This document shows positions 56,688 to 64,000 of a DNA stretch of 64,000 bases, piece by piece (the first letter of the stretch is position 1; every line of letters starts with the position of its first letter). Position numbers and translations under genes: made by a program. Source of the stretch: Pseudophaeobacter sp. EL27 (GTDB lineage Bacteria > Pseudomonadota > Alphaproteobacteria > Rhodobacterales > Rhodobacteraceae); the NCBI RefSeq assembly GCF_900313025.1, contig NZ_OMPQ01000013.1, positions 409,197 through 473,196 on the forward strand. The letters run 5' to 3'. The notes beneath the pieces were generated by a model. It saw only the letters and a list, made by a program, of their open reading frames with translations. It had not been told where the DNA came from and did not search any database.

Positions 56688-57479
56688 CTAAGACCGTTCC
56701 AGACTCGCATATAGGGCGATTGCCGCCGCATTTGAGACATTGAGCGAGCCAAAACCGCCTGCTGCGTCAATTTTCACCAGATGATCGACAGTTTCCTTGG
56801 TTTTCTGCCGCAGACCAGGACCTTCGGCCCCGAGCACCAGAGCAACAGGCAGATCCTTGCGCCCTTCAAGGCAGCTTTCTATTGTCTGCTCGGCCTCACC
56901 ATCCAGCCCCAGCACCACATAGCCCATGTTCTGCAGCTCTGTAATGGTATCCGCCAGATTGCGCATCCGCAGATAGGGTTGACGCTCCAGTGCCCCGCTT
57001 GCGGTTTTTGCCAAAGCACCGGTTTCTGGGGCCGAGTGGTGGCGGGTGCCGATAACGGCACTGGCGCCAAACACTTCCGCAGAGCGCAAAATCGCACCCA
57101 CATTATGCGGGTCGGTCACCCGGTCCAGCAGCAGCACCCGCGGAATTTCAGCGCCAATGCAGTTTTCTGACAAAGAGCCCCAGTTCAACGGCTTCACTTC
57201 CAACGCCGCCCCCTGGTGAACCGAGTTTGGATCCAGTGGCGCGTTGAATTTGCGCGGCTCCACCAGTTCGGGCTCAATACCGGAAGCGGCGATGGCCTCT
57301 TCCAGCTTGTTCTGGGCGTTCAATGTCACAATAAGCCGCAGTTTTTCCCGCTTGGGGTTCATCAGCGCATCGCGCACAGCATGCAGTCCAAACAGCCAGA
57401 CGGTCTCCGCGCCCCCAGCCTTTTTGGTCTGCTCCTTTTCGATCACCCACTGGGGCTTTTTGGTGGGTTTCTTGGACAT
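56688..57479 (-). CDS. rlmB: 23S rRNA (guanosine-2'-O)-methyltransferase (TrmH/RlmB family)
   Basis: SPOUT methyltransferase. The N-terminal substrate-binding domain (VWLFGLHAVRDALMNPKREKLRLIVT) is followed by the knot domain with LLDRVTDPHNVGAILRSAEVFGASAVIGT, VALVLGAEGPGLRQKTKETVD and FGSLNVSNAAAIALYASL. The RlmB-type N-domain and length favour RlmB over TrmH. The ATG at 57479 has GGAGAG upstream. 263 aa with a basic N-terminal extension. Confidence 0.92.
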   Translation of the reverse strand: MSKKPTKKPQWVIEKEQTKKAGGAETVWLFGLHAVRDALMNPKREKLRLIVTLNAQNKLEEAIAASGIEPELVEPRKFNAPLDPNSVHQGAALEVKPLNWGSLSENCIGAEIPRVLLLDRVTDPHNVGAILRSAEVFGASAVIGTRHHSAPETGALAKTASGALERQPYLRMRNLADTITELQNMGYVVLGLDGEAEQTIESCLEGRKDLPVALVLGAEGPGLRQKTKETVDHLVKIDAAGGFGSLNVSNAAAIALYASLERS

Positions 57480-57535
57480 AGGTCTCTCCAGCAAAAGGAA
57501 TTTCAGGTTCGGGCAAAAAACTTGCGTTTTTTCTG

Positions 57536-57564
57536 TTGACGCCCCTTGGGTGCGCTAGTAATCA
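57536..57564 (+). promoter_or_regulatory. Sigma-70 type promoter for tRNA-Tyr
   Basis: TTGACG (57536-57541), a 17-bp spacer and TAATCA (57559-57564) lie 34 bp upstream of the mature tRNA 5' end. Confidence 0.6.
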
Positions 57565-57598
57565 CGCCCTCACAGCAGGTCAACAGCGACTTGCTAGT

Positions 57599-57682
57599 GG
57601 GCGACAGGCCGCAAGGTGTGGCAGGGGACTGTAACTCCCTCGCGGAGACGCACGCCTGGTTCGATTCCAGGGTCGCCCACCA
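57599..57682 (+). tRNA. tRNA-Tyr (GTA)
   Basis: 84 nt, class II tRNA with a long variable arm. The acceptor GGGCGAC pairs with GTCGCCC, the anticodon loop reads ACTGTAACT (GTA), the T-loop is GGTTCGATTCC, and CCA is encoded. Confidence 0.97.
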
Positions 57683-58407
57683 CTTACTAAATTTATTCAA
57701 TGAATTCAAGGAAGTGGTGGACCGCGGCAAGGTTAGTAGGTTTGTTAGGTTTCAATGGGTTACATCCAAGGTGTACCGCGATTTATTGCTCCCGATAATA
57801 CCCATGCCGACTGCTGATTGCACTATGACCGACCAAGTTATAGCCGGACGCGCTCTCATAGCTGTGTGCAAACTAATTCCGCTTGCACTTCCGTCACTCG
57901 GTGCAGCTCTTGAGCAGCCCTGACACATGTTTGAGTAGGACCAAAGTAGATCTCGGCAGCCTGAGCTGCCCACTATGGCCAAAGCAATTATTCCAGCCCC
58001 GACAACAGTTCTGCGCAAACATTCATTGGCAATTCCTTACCGTTACTCTCGCCAGTATCAGCTACTAGCAGAAGTATTTTAGCCAATCCATGTTCCGAAC
58101 AGCCGCGCACTTTGGTGTAAACAACACGCCCCTTGCTCAAGCTATTGATTTTAGGACTATGGGACGCTTTCTATTCAACCTTTTTCCACCACCTACGCAA
58201 GCTAAGCCGGCTCAATACAGTTCACAAAACCTATGGACACCTCGTTACTCTAACGAAGTGTCCCTTCTACATTGCTTAAGGCTGGCAGCTCCCACGAAAG
58301 GCGACCACACCAAGAGAAAGACCCCAGCTGATGCCAGAGCCTTTGGGTTTTCCTCTTGCTGCAACAAGGCTCACTCAAACCAAAGCCGCCACCACGAAAA
58401 AGCGCTT
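57683..58407. other. Gene-poor region after tRNA-Tyr
   Basis: Apart from one weak lipoprotein candidate (57752-58018, minus) I see no convincing gene. The composition looks lower in GC than the his and dcw regions. The position next to a tRNA 3' end fits an integration border, but no integrase or repeat of the tRNA end is visible in the window. Confidence 0.5.
57752..58018 (-). CDS. Possible small lipoprotein
   Basis: 88-residue frame from a TTG, beginning MRRTVVGAGIIALAIVGSSGC, a plausible lipoprotein signal with Cys21 in GSSGC. The mature part has a CQGC pair and no recognised family. The ribosome site is weak and there is no context to help. Confidence 0.3.
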   Translation of the reverse strand: MRRTVVGAGIIALAIVGSSGCRDLLWSYSNMCQGCSRAAPSDGSASGISLHTAMRARPAITWSVIVQSAVGMGIIGSNKSRYTLDVTH

Positions 58408-58626
58408 TTAGGGGCCAGCGGAGAAGGTGATCCGGTATTCCCTAACGTTCTTCATCCGACACCAGGAGCAACGCATTTTACTGATGGCAAAACCAACCGT
58501 CACCTCATCCCCAAGTTTCTCGATGAGATCCAGAACCCGCACTGATTCAGCATGACCGCAGTTGCACATCACATAGAGTTCGTGCCGATCGATCACTGCA
58601 AGTTTGGTTTCGCCGCGCATTAACAT
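58408..58626 (-). CDS. Hypothetical small zinc-ribbon protein
   Basis: 72 residues with CNCGHAESVRVLDLIEKLGDEV and KMRCSWCRMKNVREYRITF: two Cys pairs about 30 residues apart, as in small zinc-ribbon proteins common in Rhodobacteraceae. The order (beta, CxC, helix, CxxC, beta) looks like a real fold. Role unknown. Confidence 0.55.
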   Translation of the reverse strand: MLMRGETKLAVIDRHELYVMCNCGHAESVRVLDLIEKLGDEVTVGFAISKMRCSWCRMKNVREYRITFSAGP

Positions 58627-59274
58627 TAGCGATTAATAGGCGAGGCTATTTAGCCCGACCAGCCCTAGAACCAAAGGTCATCTAAGAAGAAAACTCTAAC
58701 GCACAAAGTCCGCTTCCTGCGCATAGCTGCCCTCTGAGCCAATCAAAGGCCACTCGCTGCTCTGGCGGTCGTCTGAGGTCAGTTCTCAGCCCGAAGCGGT
58801 CATCGACTGAGAGTGCCACGCCATTAATGCCGCACTTGCGAGATCTGCGGGCCGGTCTCCCAAAAGCAGTCGTTGAACCTCTTTAGCGTTGGCTCGCCAA
58901 TGCTACAGGCAGAACCAGTGACAGCTATGCGTAGGAAACGCCCTTTGCAAACCCGGTCGTATGATGCAACCGGCCGAGATATTATGCTGTGGCGGAGCCC
59001 GACGTCTCCGCCATTTGTCAAGACTTTTCGAAGTACACTTCAAGCAAGCAGACTGATATCAGCTTGGAGAAATCCGTGCTGGCGGCGTTCTGATTCCTCG
59101 CTCGAATAGCGAACCAACCCGGTCGGAAAAGTGTGGACACCGATCGTTTCATCCCCGATCAGTATGACGGGCTTTAAGAGGTCAAGTTTTAAGATTTGGC
59201 TGCTTTTTCTAAATACGCCCAAATTGGTGAGGACCCACAATTGGGTCGACGATAAAATAAATGGACTTAATACG
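58627..59274. other. Intergenic region without a gene
   Basis: 648 bp with no convincing frame. GGCGGAG / CTCCGCC (58993-59014) can form a hairpin with no T tract. Confidence 0.5.
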
Positions 59275-59949
59275 ATGAAGCTATTTTCACCCACTGCTGC
59301 CGCTCTGGCATCCATTGCAACCCTTAGCGCCTGCAATATTGATGTAGGAAGCAGTGTCTACATTCGCGATGTCCTCACACTTACCTATGGGGGCACTGCA
59401 GTATATGCACCGACAAGGGTCAAGTTCGATGCAGGCGGTGACTGCAATTCGAATGGGCCCATCATCGTCGATCACATGGCCTCCGTCGTAACATCGTTGA
59501 AATTTCAGGGATGTACTGGTGAGGGCCATGAAAGAAAAATGGTCATGGAATTTGATGCCCCAATTGTCTTGGATGGAGAGCAAATTTCGCAGAAGAGTCC
59601 GCTGGTATGGCTGGTAAGCGAGGATCCGGAAGTAACTGTTTTGTATGCGCATTTGCATAGAGACACGATAGAAGAAGCTTTTCGCGCAGTGCCCACTGAA
59701 CTTCGAGGCAATGTTGGATTCGAATTCAAAATCAGCGATTTCTATACTATGGTGATCAATGATACCCGCGAACCAATCTCCATCGAAACAATCACAACGT
59801 GGGTGGATCACGAACCACGCGCAGGCTGGTACGACACGCAAGTCGGTTCCCTACGTAATGTACACTTGGAACCATCAAGTGTCGGGGTTCAAGCACTGCT
59901 AAATGGCGAATTCTTGCAAGTCTTCAATATCTTAACATCAGATTCCTGA
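59275..59949 (+). CDS. Hypothetical lipoprotein
   Basis: 224 residues starting MKLFSPTAAALASIATLSAC, a lipoprotein signal with lipobox LSAC (Cys20), then a mature domain beginning NIDVGSSVYIRDVLTLTYGGTAVYAPTRVKFDAGGDCNSN and rich in beta strands. The layout (lipobox, short linker, VxIRDVL) reminds me of lipoproteins encoded in phages and islands (DUF7424-like), but I cannot confirm that. The longer frame to 59131 has no support. GC looks lower than in the core genes. Confidence 0.65.
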   Translation: MKLFSPTAAALASIATLSACNIDVGSSVYIRDVLTLTYGGTAVYAPTRVKFDAGGDCNSNGPIIVDHMASVVTSLKFQGCTGEGHERKMVMEFDAPIVLDGEQISQKSPLVWLVSEDPEVTVLYAHLHRDTIEEAFRAVPTELRGNVGFEFKISDFYTMVINDTREPISIETITTWVDHEPRAGWYDTQVGSLRNVHLEPSSVGVQALLNGEFLQVFNILTSDS

Positions 59950-60233
59950 TCAATGACGATATAAATCGTTCCCTGCAAACGTGGCATCCTTTTGAGATCA
60001 CGCAGGCTCACCGAATGGCTGTTTATGGAAACCGCTCATTTGGCTTCACCCTAGCGGCACTCTATATGCCTGCCCCCCCTTCGAATGCCTAGGCAGGGCT
60101 GACTGCTGTCATCAGGCGGCTGGGAACTCGTGCGGTATTGCTACGACCCTGCCGCCGCACCGCCGCATGTCCGCTTCGAGCCCAAATCTACTGGGGCCAA
60201 CAAAAAAAATGCTGGCCCCTTGTTGTGGGCAGA
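59950..60233. other. Intergenic region
   Basis: 284 bp, no gene or clear signal seen. Confidence 0.4.
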
Positions 60234-60578
60234 GTGTCAAACTATTCACTTGGGATGGATGTTTTCTTTGAGCGCGATAGTGTTTGTGCAGGTGACGATG
60301 TCTCCGCACCGAACCGCAGAACTGTAGAGTTCGATAGCCCGCCGCTCCTGAGCGAGCTGTGTGGTGGCAAGCACGCACTGAACTATTTACCTTCTGTTTC
60401 AGGCGCTAGGACGAAATGGTCTGTCGTTGTCGATGGTTCCATTGTCGCCAACGTCTGGCATTCATACGCCTCTGTTCGGGAAATTGAGGTGGAACTGCTG
60501 GAAAAAGACAAGACAATCCAAGCTGGACGGATATTTTTTCAATATGACAGTCAACAGCGGCACTTTTTGAGTTCTTGA
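60234..60578 (+). CDS. Hypothetical protein
   Basis: 114-residue frame from a GTG (60234); an in-frame ATG is at 60255. It reads VSNYSLGMDVFFERDSV, then CAGDDVSAPNRRTVEF, and later IVANVWHSYASVREIEVELLEK. The alternating hydrophobic pattern suggests a small beta-rich domain. I do not recognise a family. The ribosome site is poor. Confidence 0.5.
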   Translation: MSNYSLGMDVFFERDSVCAGDDVSAPNRRTVEFDSPPLLSELCGGKHALNYLPSVSGARTKWSVVVDGSIVANVWHSYASVREIEVELLEKDKTIQAGRIFFQYDSQQRHFLSS

Positions 60579-61038
60579 GGATTACCGGCTCAAAAGTGAA
60601 GGTCTGGAAAGTCCGCACTGCAGACCTCCACCCCCAGAATTTTGCCGCACCTCTCATCAATGACCGCTTCTCACGCGGCAACGCAGCGGTCACTGGCTGT
60701 ATTCCCAGGCTGAAGGGCGGACTTTGCAAATGTCGCTATCTGCGCATAGCCGACGTAGAAGGGGGCTGCGAAGCTGGCGCTGATCCGTCTAGGTTGCGGA
60801 TGGCTGCTGTCAGCCCAAAGTGACCGATTCGAAGTGAGGTTGGCTCTCGTTGCCGCACATGCACAAATCTCGTCTCTACTTCCTGAAAGCGGACATTCAA
60901 GCTGTCAAATGTGGCTTTTTGCCCTCAATGTCGGCAATGAGCCCTTAGTGACGACTGCAAACAAGGCGCTTTTAACCCGTTTCGATACCGTGGAACTTCT
61001 CCGGAAACTACTGAGGCTCCGATCCCGCAAGAGTCGTA
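60579..61038. other. Intergenic region with a hairpin
   Basis: 460 bp with no convincing gene. TGACCGCT (60661-60668) and AGCGGTCA (60685-60692) are inverted repeats. The block resembles the non-coding spacer sequence common around Roseobacter accessory genes. Confidence 0.4.
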
Positions 61039-61533
61039 TCAATCAAGAACGCCAAAGACATCATCGGTCAAGCTCAGCGTTTCTGCCAGATCATTTTGCG
61101 ATACGCTTTCAAACACGACTGAAGTTTCGATGCGGCTCACCTCTGCACGGGACGAGAACTTTTCGACGACCAGCCGGTGCAGATGGGAGGTATCCTTCGT
61201 CAGCACTTCCACCAAGGAATCGAACCGGCCGCTGATCATCCATCCTCGGCGTACTTCGGGGATTTTCAAGATTTCCCTTAGGAACTGATCAAGTTCGGTT
61301 TTCCTGTGTTCTGCCATCTGGATGAACAAAAGCGCCTTCAAGGACAGACCCAACTGGTCAAGGTCGATATCCGTGTAGCTGCCTGCAATCAGACCGTTTT
61401 CCTGCAACCGCTTGAGTCGCTCATGAACACTGGAGGCGGCCAATCCGACTGCGTGCGACAGCTCTTTGTTGGTTATCCGAGCATCTTTCGACAAAAGCGC
61501 CAGAATGCGCCGATCCGTTCGGTCAATATCCAT
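61039..61533 (-). CDS. Lrp/AsnC family regulator
   Basis: 164 residues. The N-terminal winged helix-turn-helix (DIDRTDRRILALLSKDARITNKELSHAVGLAASSVHERLKRLQENGLIAGSYTDID) is followed by a C-terminal RAM domain. AAAGGG lies 7 nt before the ATG at 61533. It is divergent from a LysE-type exporter gene, the classic arrangement in which an Lrp-type activator senses an amino acid and induces its export. Confidence 0.92.
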   Translation of the reverse strand: MDIDRTDRRILALLSKDARITNKELSHAVGLAASSVHERLKRLQENGLIAGSYTDIDLDQLGLSLKALLFIQMAEHRKTELDQFLREILKIPEVRRGWMISGRFDSLVEVLTKDTSHLHRLVVEKFSSRAEVSRIETSVVFESVSQNDLAETLSLTDDVFGVLD

Positions 61534-61666
61534 TTGCGTGCCCTTTCCCCGAAATAGCTTCGATGGTTTTGCAGGATACTGAGGAATATACAGAAAGGCC
61601 AGTAATTGGCCGAAATATACTCGACCTATATGCAATATTGACGCCATAAGTTCGGAGGTGGTTAAA

Positions 61667-62257
61667 ATGGAACTAACAGCGTTCTTTGTGTTTGCCCTAA
61701 TGGCGTCTGTGACACCGGGGCCGTCCAACGTTCTGCTGACGACCGTAGGTGCGCAAGTGGGAGTCCTGCGTGGATTGCCTACGTTAGTAGGAACCGCTCT
61801 GGGCACTGGTATGGTTCTGTTCATCACGTGTTTTTGCCTTGGGGCAACGGTCTTGGAGAACGACACGGTGCTGTCAGTGATGCGCATTGTCGGGGTGGGG
61901 GCGATCCTTTGGCTGGCTTGGATCATTGCAACTGCCCCTGTAGCACACAAGGCAACGCCCCAAGAGATAGCGCCAACAATTGGATTGATCCCTGCGGTCT
62001 TGCTGCAATGGATCAATCCCAAGGCTTGGATCGTGTCGGTTTCGATCGTTGCTGCGTTCATGGCTGCGGATGGATCGGCTTTTGAACAAGCCTCCAAGCT
62101 GAGCCTCGTTTTTGTCATCGCGGCGGTTATTGGCTGCTTCCCTTGGCTGGTCAGTGGAGCGGCCCTGCGTCATCTGCTGCAAAACCCAACAACTGCTCGG
62201 CTGTTCAACCTGGCCCTTGGTCTTGGCCTTGCCGCCTCAATGATTACGCTCGTCTAA
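61667..62257 (+). CDS. LysE/RhtB family amino acid exporter
   Basis: 196-residue inner-membrane protein with about six hydrophobic segments and the family start ELTAFFVFALMASVTPGPSNVLLTTVGAQVGVLRGLPTLVGTALG (TPGP motif). IPAVLLQWINPKAWIVSVS is the second conserved block. The ATG at 61667 has GGAGG upstream. It is likely an amino-acid exporter regulated by the divergent Lrp protein. The substrate is unknown. Confidence 0.9.
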   Translation: MELTAFFVFALMASVTPGPSNVLLTTVGAQVGVLRGLPTLVGTALGTGMVLFITCFCLGATVLENDTVLSVMRIVGVGAILWLAWIIATAPVAHKATPQEIAPTIGLIPAVLLQWINPKAWIVSVSIVAAFMAADGSAFEQASKLSLVFVIAAVIGCFPWLVSGAALRHLLQNPTTARLFNLALGLGLAASMITLV

Positions 62258-62273
62258 GAAAGGAACCCTACAC

Positions 62274-62681
62274 ATGTTCGACACAAAAATAGCCATCATT
62301 GTTCGAGACGACCTTGCCACTTGGCAAAAACTCAATGTGACCGCCTTTCTGATGAGCGGCATCACAGGTGCCAACCCCGACCTTATCGGCGCCCGTTACG
62401 AAGACCGCGATGGCAATGCCCATCTGCCGATGTCGGTGCAGCCGGTTATCGTGCTGTCGGGGGCGGCCAGTGTTCTGACCAACATCCGCAACCGTGCCCG
62501 GACCCGTGGCATCGACACTGTGGCTTACGTCGAGGAAATGTTCGCCACCGGTCATGATGACGCCAACCGCGCCGTCTTTGCCGAACATGGCCAGGATGCG
62601 CCCAACACCGTAGGGATCGCCCTGCGCGCTGACAAGAAAATCGTCGACAAAATCACCAAGGGAGCAAAGATGCATGGTTGA
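62274..62681 (+). CDS. DUF2000 family protein
   Basis: 135 residues of the DUF2000 family (KIAIIVRDDLATWQKLNVTAFLMSGITGANPDLIGARYEDRDGNAHLPMSVQPVIVLSG), a peptidyl-tRNA-hydrolase-like fold of unknown activity. AAAGGAA lies upstream of the ATG, 16 bp after the LysE gene. It overlaps the next gene by 8 bp. Confidence 0.85.
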   Translation: MFDTKIAIIVRDDLATWQKLNVTAFLMSGITGANPDLIGARYEDRDGNAHLPMSVQPVIVLSGAASVLTNIRNRARTRGIDTVAYVEEMFATGHDDANRAVFAEHGQDAPNTVGIALRADKKIVDKITKGAKMHG

Positions 62682-63102
62682 ACAGAAGGCCTTGAGAGTC
62701 GGAGAGAGCGTCACCAGCAGATCGGCACGACTAACCCGAGAGGCCGCTATCGGCTTTGCACAGGAGTTTGACCCGCAACCGATGCATATCGACCAAACCG
62801 CTGCACAGGACGGATTCTTTGGCAAATTGGTGGCCAGTGGCTGGCATGCGCTGGCGGTGACCATGCGTCTGGCGGTCGAAGCGCGTCCCTTTGGCGATGC
62901 CCCGCTGATTGGCGCCGAGCTTGGACCGATCCGATTCACCCAACCAATCTTGCCGGAAACCGACCTGTGTGTGCGCATCACCTTTGAATCCATCGAAGAG
63001 GGGCAAGGTCAGCATGGCTACAATTTGCTCAAGGTCGAGACACTCGATGCGGCGTCTGGTGACACCCTGATCTGTCAGCGGTGGCGGATGCTTCGAGCTT
63101 AA
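62674..63102 (+). CDS. MaoC-like hot-dog dehydratase
   Basis: 142-residue hot-dog protein. RLTREAAIGFAQEFDPQPMHIDQTAAQDGFFGKLVASGWHALAVTMRLAVE holds the hydratase-2 motif (D-x-x-P-x-H near residues 33-38 and the following GF/ASG segment). It may act on an acyl-CoA ester. It is the last gene of the Lrp-LysE-DUF2000-MaoC group. Confidence 0.88.
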   Translation: MVEQKALRVGESVTSRSARLTREAAIGFAQEFDPQPMHIDQTAAQDGFFGKLVASGWHALAVTMRLAVEARPFGDAPLIGAELGPIRFTQPILPETDLCVRITFESIEEGQGQHGYNLLKVETLDAASGDTLICQRWRMLRA

Positions 63103-63233
63103 ACGGCAGTTGAGTCCGCTCAGCCGACCATGCCCCCCGGTTTCAGTGCCGGTTTGGTACGCTGGCGCAGCGAACGGCGGCAGTGAGCCCTTCCATGACA
63201 TTAAGTGCCTGATTTTTGTCGTGATGAATCCGA

Positions 63234-63545
63234 CTATTTACGAACCCTTAGCCCACCCTCATTCCAGCCGCTAATTGTATACTTGGCGCTCATACTCACT
63301 ATTGGTTCACCCGAGTCTGATAGTCCTTGGAGCTTGTCGATTGCCCGTTGCTCATCAAGCTCCAACGTGTGTGCAGCAGCCCAAAGCTGAACGAACAGAT
63401 CATCGTCTTCGTAGAGGGAAAACAACAAGTTGTCTGCATTGTTGGAAACTAGAACCTTTAGTGTTCTCAGTAATTCATCGTAAGCACGATTTGTCTGCTT
63501 TGAGTCGCCTGAAAAAGTACATATGCCATGCTGAGCCTCCCCCAA
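63234..63545 (-). pseudogene. DUF2019-like gene, 5' end lost at the IS junction
   Basis: The frame contains NRAYDELLRTLKVLVSNNADNLLFSLYEDDDLFVQLWAAAHTLELDEQRAIDKLQGL and GEPIVSMSAKYTISGWNEGGLR, the HEAT-like core and end of DUF2019 proteins. The family N-terminal helix is missing, and the frame starts exactly where the IS3-type element begins (63546), with no ATG and no usable ribosome site. It is most simply a gene cut by the insertion. Some relatives are predicted immunity proteins, but that is not shown here. Confidence 0.45.
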
Positions 63546-63588
63546 TGAAGTGGTCCGCCCCTATGTTTAGAAAAGCGGAGGACCATAG

Positions 63589-63867
63589 ATGGCTATTAAG
63601 AGACCGAAGCCCGAAGAGATTGTCGTGAAGTTACGGCAGGTTGAAGTGTTGATGGGGCAAGGGATGCCCCGGATTGATGCAATCCGTCAGATCGGCGTGA
63701 CGGAGCAAACCTATTACCGCTGGAAGAAGAAGTACAGCGGAATGGGCACAGAGCAGCTTAAGGAACTGAAGCGGCTCCAGAAGGAAAACGAGCGCCTGCG
63801 CAGGGCGGTAACGGACCTGACGCTGGACAAATTGATCCTGTCCGAGGCCGCAAAGGGAAACTTCTGA
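63589..63867 (+). CDS. IS3-family transposase OrfA
   Basis: 92 residues. The helix-turn-helix domain EEIVVKLRQVEVLMGQGMPRIDAIRQIGVTEQTYYRWKKKYSGM is followed by a leucine zipper (LKELKRLQKENERLRRAVTDLTLDKLIL). GGAGG precedes the ATG. Near the end the slippery heptamer G-GGA-AAC (63855-63861) is in frame and would move ribosomes into orfB by -1 frameshifting. Confidence 0.9.
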   Translation: MAIKRPKPEEIVVKLRQVEVLMGQGMPRIDAIRQIGVTEQTYYRWKKKYSGMGTEQLKELKRLQKENERLRRAVTDLTLDKLILSEAAKGNF

Positions 63868-64000
63868 GCCCCTCGCGCCGCCGTGCCTGCATCGACCCCA
63901 TTCGCAGCAAGATGAAGGCTTCCGAGCGTCGCTCTTGCCGTGTCCTGTTCCAACACCTGTCCACACAACTGCGATTGCCACAGGGGCGTGCCGACGAGGA
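63862..64000 (+). CDS. IS3-family transposase OrfB, 5' part
   Basis: In the -1 frame after the slippery site the sequence reads LLSPSRRRACIDPIRSKMKASERRSCRVL and continues to the window edge, matching the N-terminus of IS3 OrfB (LSPARRR...ASERRACRVLGQHRSTQ). The catalytic DDE core lies outside the window. Some residues differ from the family consensus (FQHLSTQLRLPQ), so the copy may be slightly diverged. Confidence 0.75.

Larger units (their letters stand above)
63546..64000 (+). mobile_element. IS3-family insertion sequence, left end (runs off window)
   Basis: The terminal sequence TGAAGTGGTCCGCCCC starts at 63546 and is followed 43 bp later by orfA, and orfB continues past the window. The TG start and the orfA/orfB layout with a -1 frameshift fit IS3-family elements, close to the IS407/IS51-type groups. 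The right end and target duplication are not in the window. Confidence 0.85.

Noticed and set aside
58090..58545. 151-residue plus-strand frame in the accessory zone
   Set aside because: Overlaps the better zinc-ribbon candidate on minus, has no ribosome site and lacks protein-like patterning.
58690..60830. Possible dispersed repeat sharing CTGCGCATAGC near 58.7 and 60.7 kb
   Set aside because: The shared block is only about 11 nt and the flanks do not align, so chance is likely.
61534..62118. N-terminal extension of the Lrp regulator to 359 residues
   Set aside because: The added part is antisense to the LysE gene. The ATG at 61533 has a good ribosome site and matches the family start.

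Overview
The window looks like chromosomal DNA of a marine alphaproteobacterium of the Roseobacter group (Rhodobacteraceae). This rests on the gene content and protein sequences: a dcw cluster with DUF2484 genes between murC and murB, a DUF1127 gene followed by CCUCCUCC-loop RNAs, a split his operon with DUF2147 and DUF2867 neighbours, and high-GC coding DNA. No 16S rRNA or other typing marker is present, so genus is not assigned.

Region 1 (1-26,729) is a complete division and cell-wall (dcw) cluster, almost all on the minus strand. In transcription order it reads mraZ, rsmH, ftsL, ftsI, murE, murF, mraY, (terminator), murD, a thiamine-binding protein gene, ftsW, murG, murC, an amino-acid permease gene, two DUF2484 genes, a small membrane protein gene, murB, ddl, ftsQ, ftsA, ftsZ, lpxC, bamD and recN (cut by the window edge). 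Together these genes make lipid II, build the divisome and start lipid A and outer-membrane assembly. Many genes overlap by 4 nt (ATGA or GTGA). A YhiN-like flavoprotein gene on the plus strand interrupts the cluster.

Region 2 (26,730-31,640) holds regulatory DNA and RNA genes. The 840-bp mrp-mraZ intergenic region carries a perfect CtrA-type site, two DnaA boxes and several palindromes. After mrp come a DUF1127 gene and four hairpins with CTCCTCCTCCCT loops, which match the CcaF1-CcsR (cuckoo RNA) locus of Rhodobacter. A 2.1-kb stretch with no convincing gene follows.

Region 3 (31,640-46,700) contains a PcrA/UvrD helicase, a membrane GGDEF protein, an FMN-dependent alpha-hydroxy-acid dehydrogenase, pyruvate carboxylase and a MAPEG protein. 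It also holds a type II restriction-modification pair with a NaeI-like endonuclease, placed between identical tRNA-Gly(GCC) genes. A class III aminotransferase and a stand-alone Lrp ligand-binding domain follow.

Region 4 (46,850-57,700) is the his region (hisB, hisH, hisA, hisF, hisE), interleaved with two regulator/target pairs (TetR-DUF2306 and AraC-peroxiredoxin) that have clear operator palindromes, plus small accessory genes. It ends with rlmB and tRNA-Tyr.

Region 5 (57,700-64,000), downstream of tRNA-Tyr, is gene-poor and looks accessory: small hypothetical proteins and lipoproteins, an Lrp-LysE-DUF2000-MaoC module, a truncated DUF2019-like gene and the left end of an IS3-family element running off the window.
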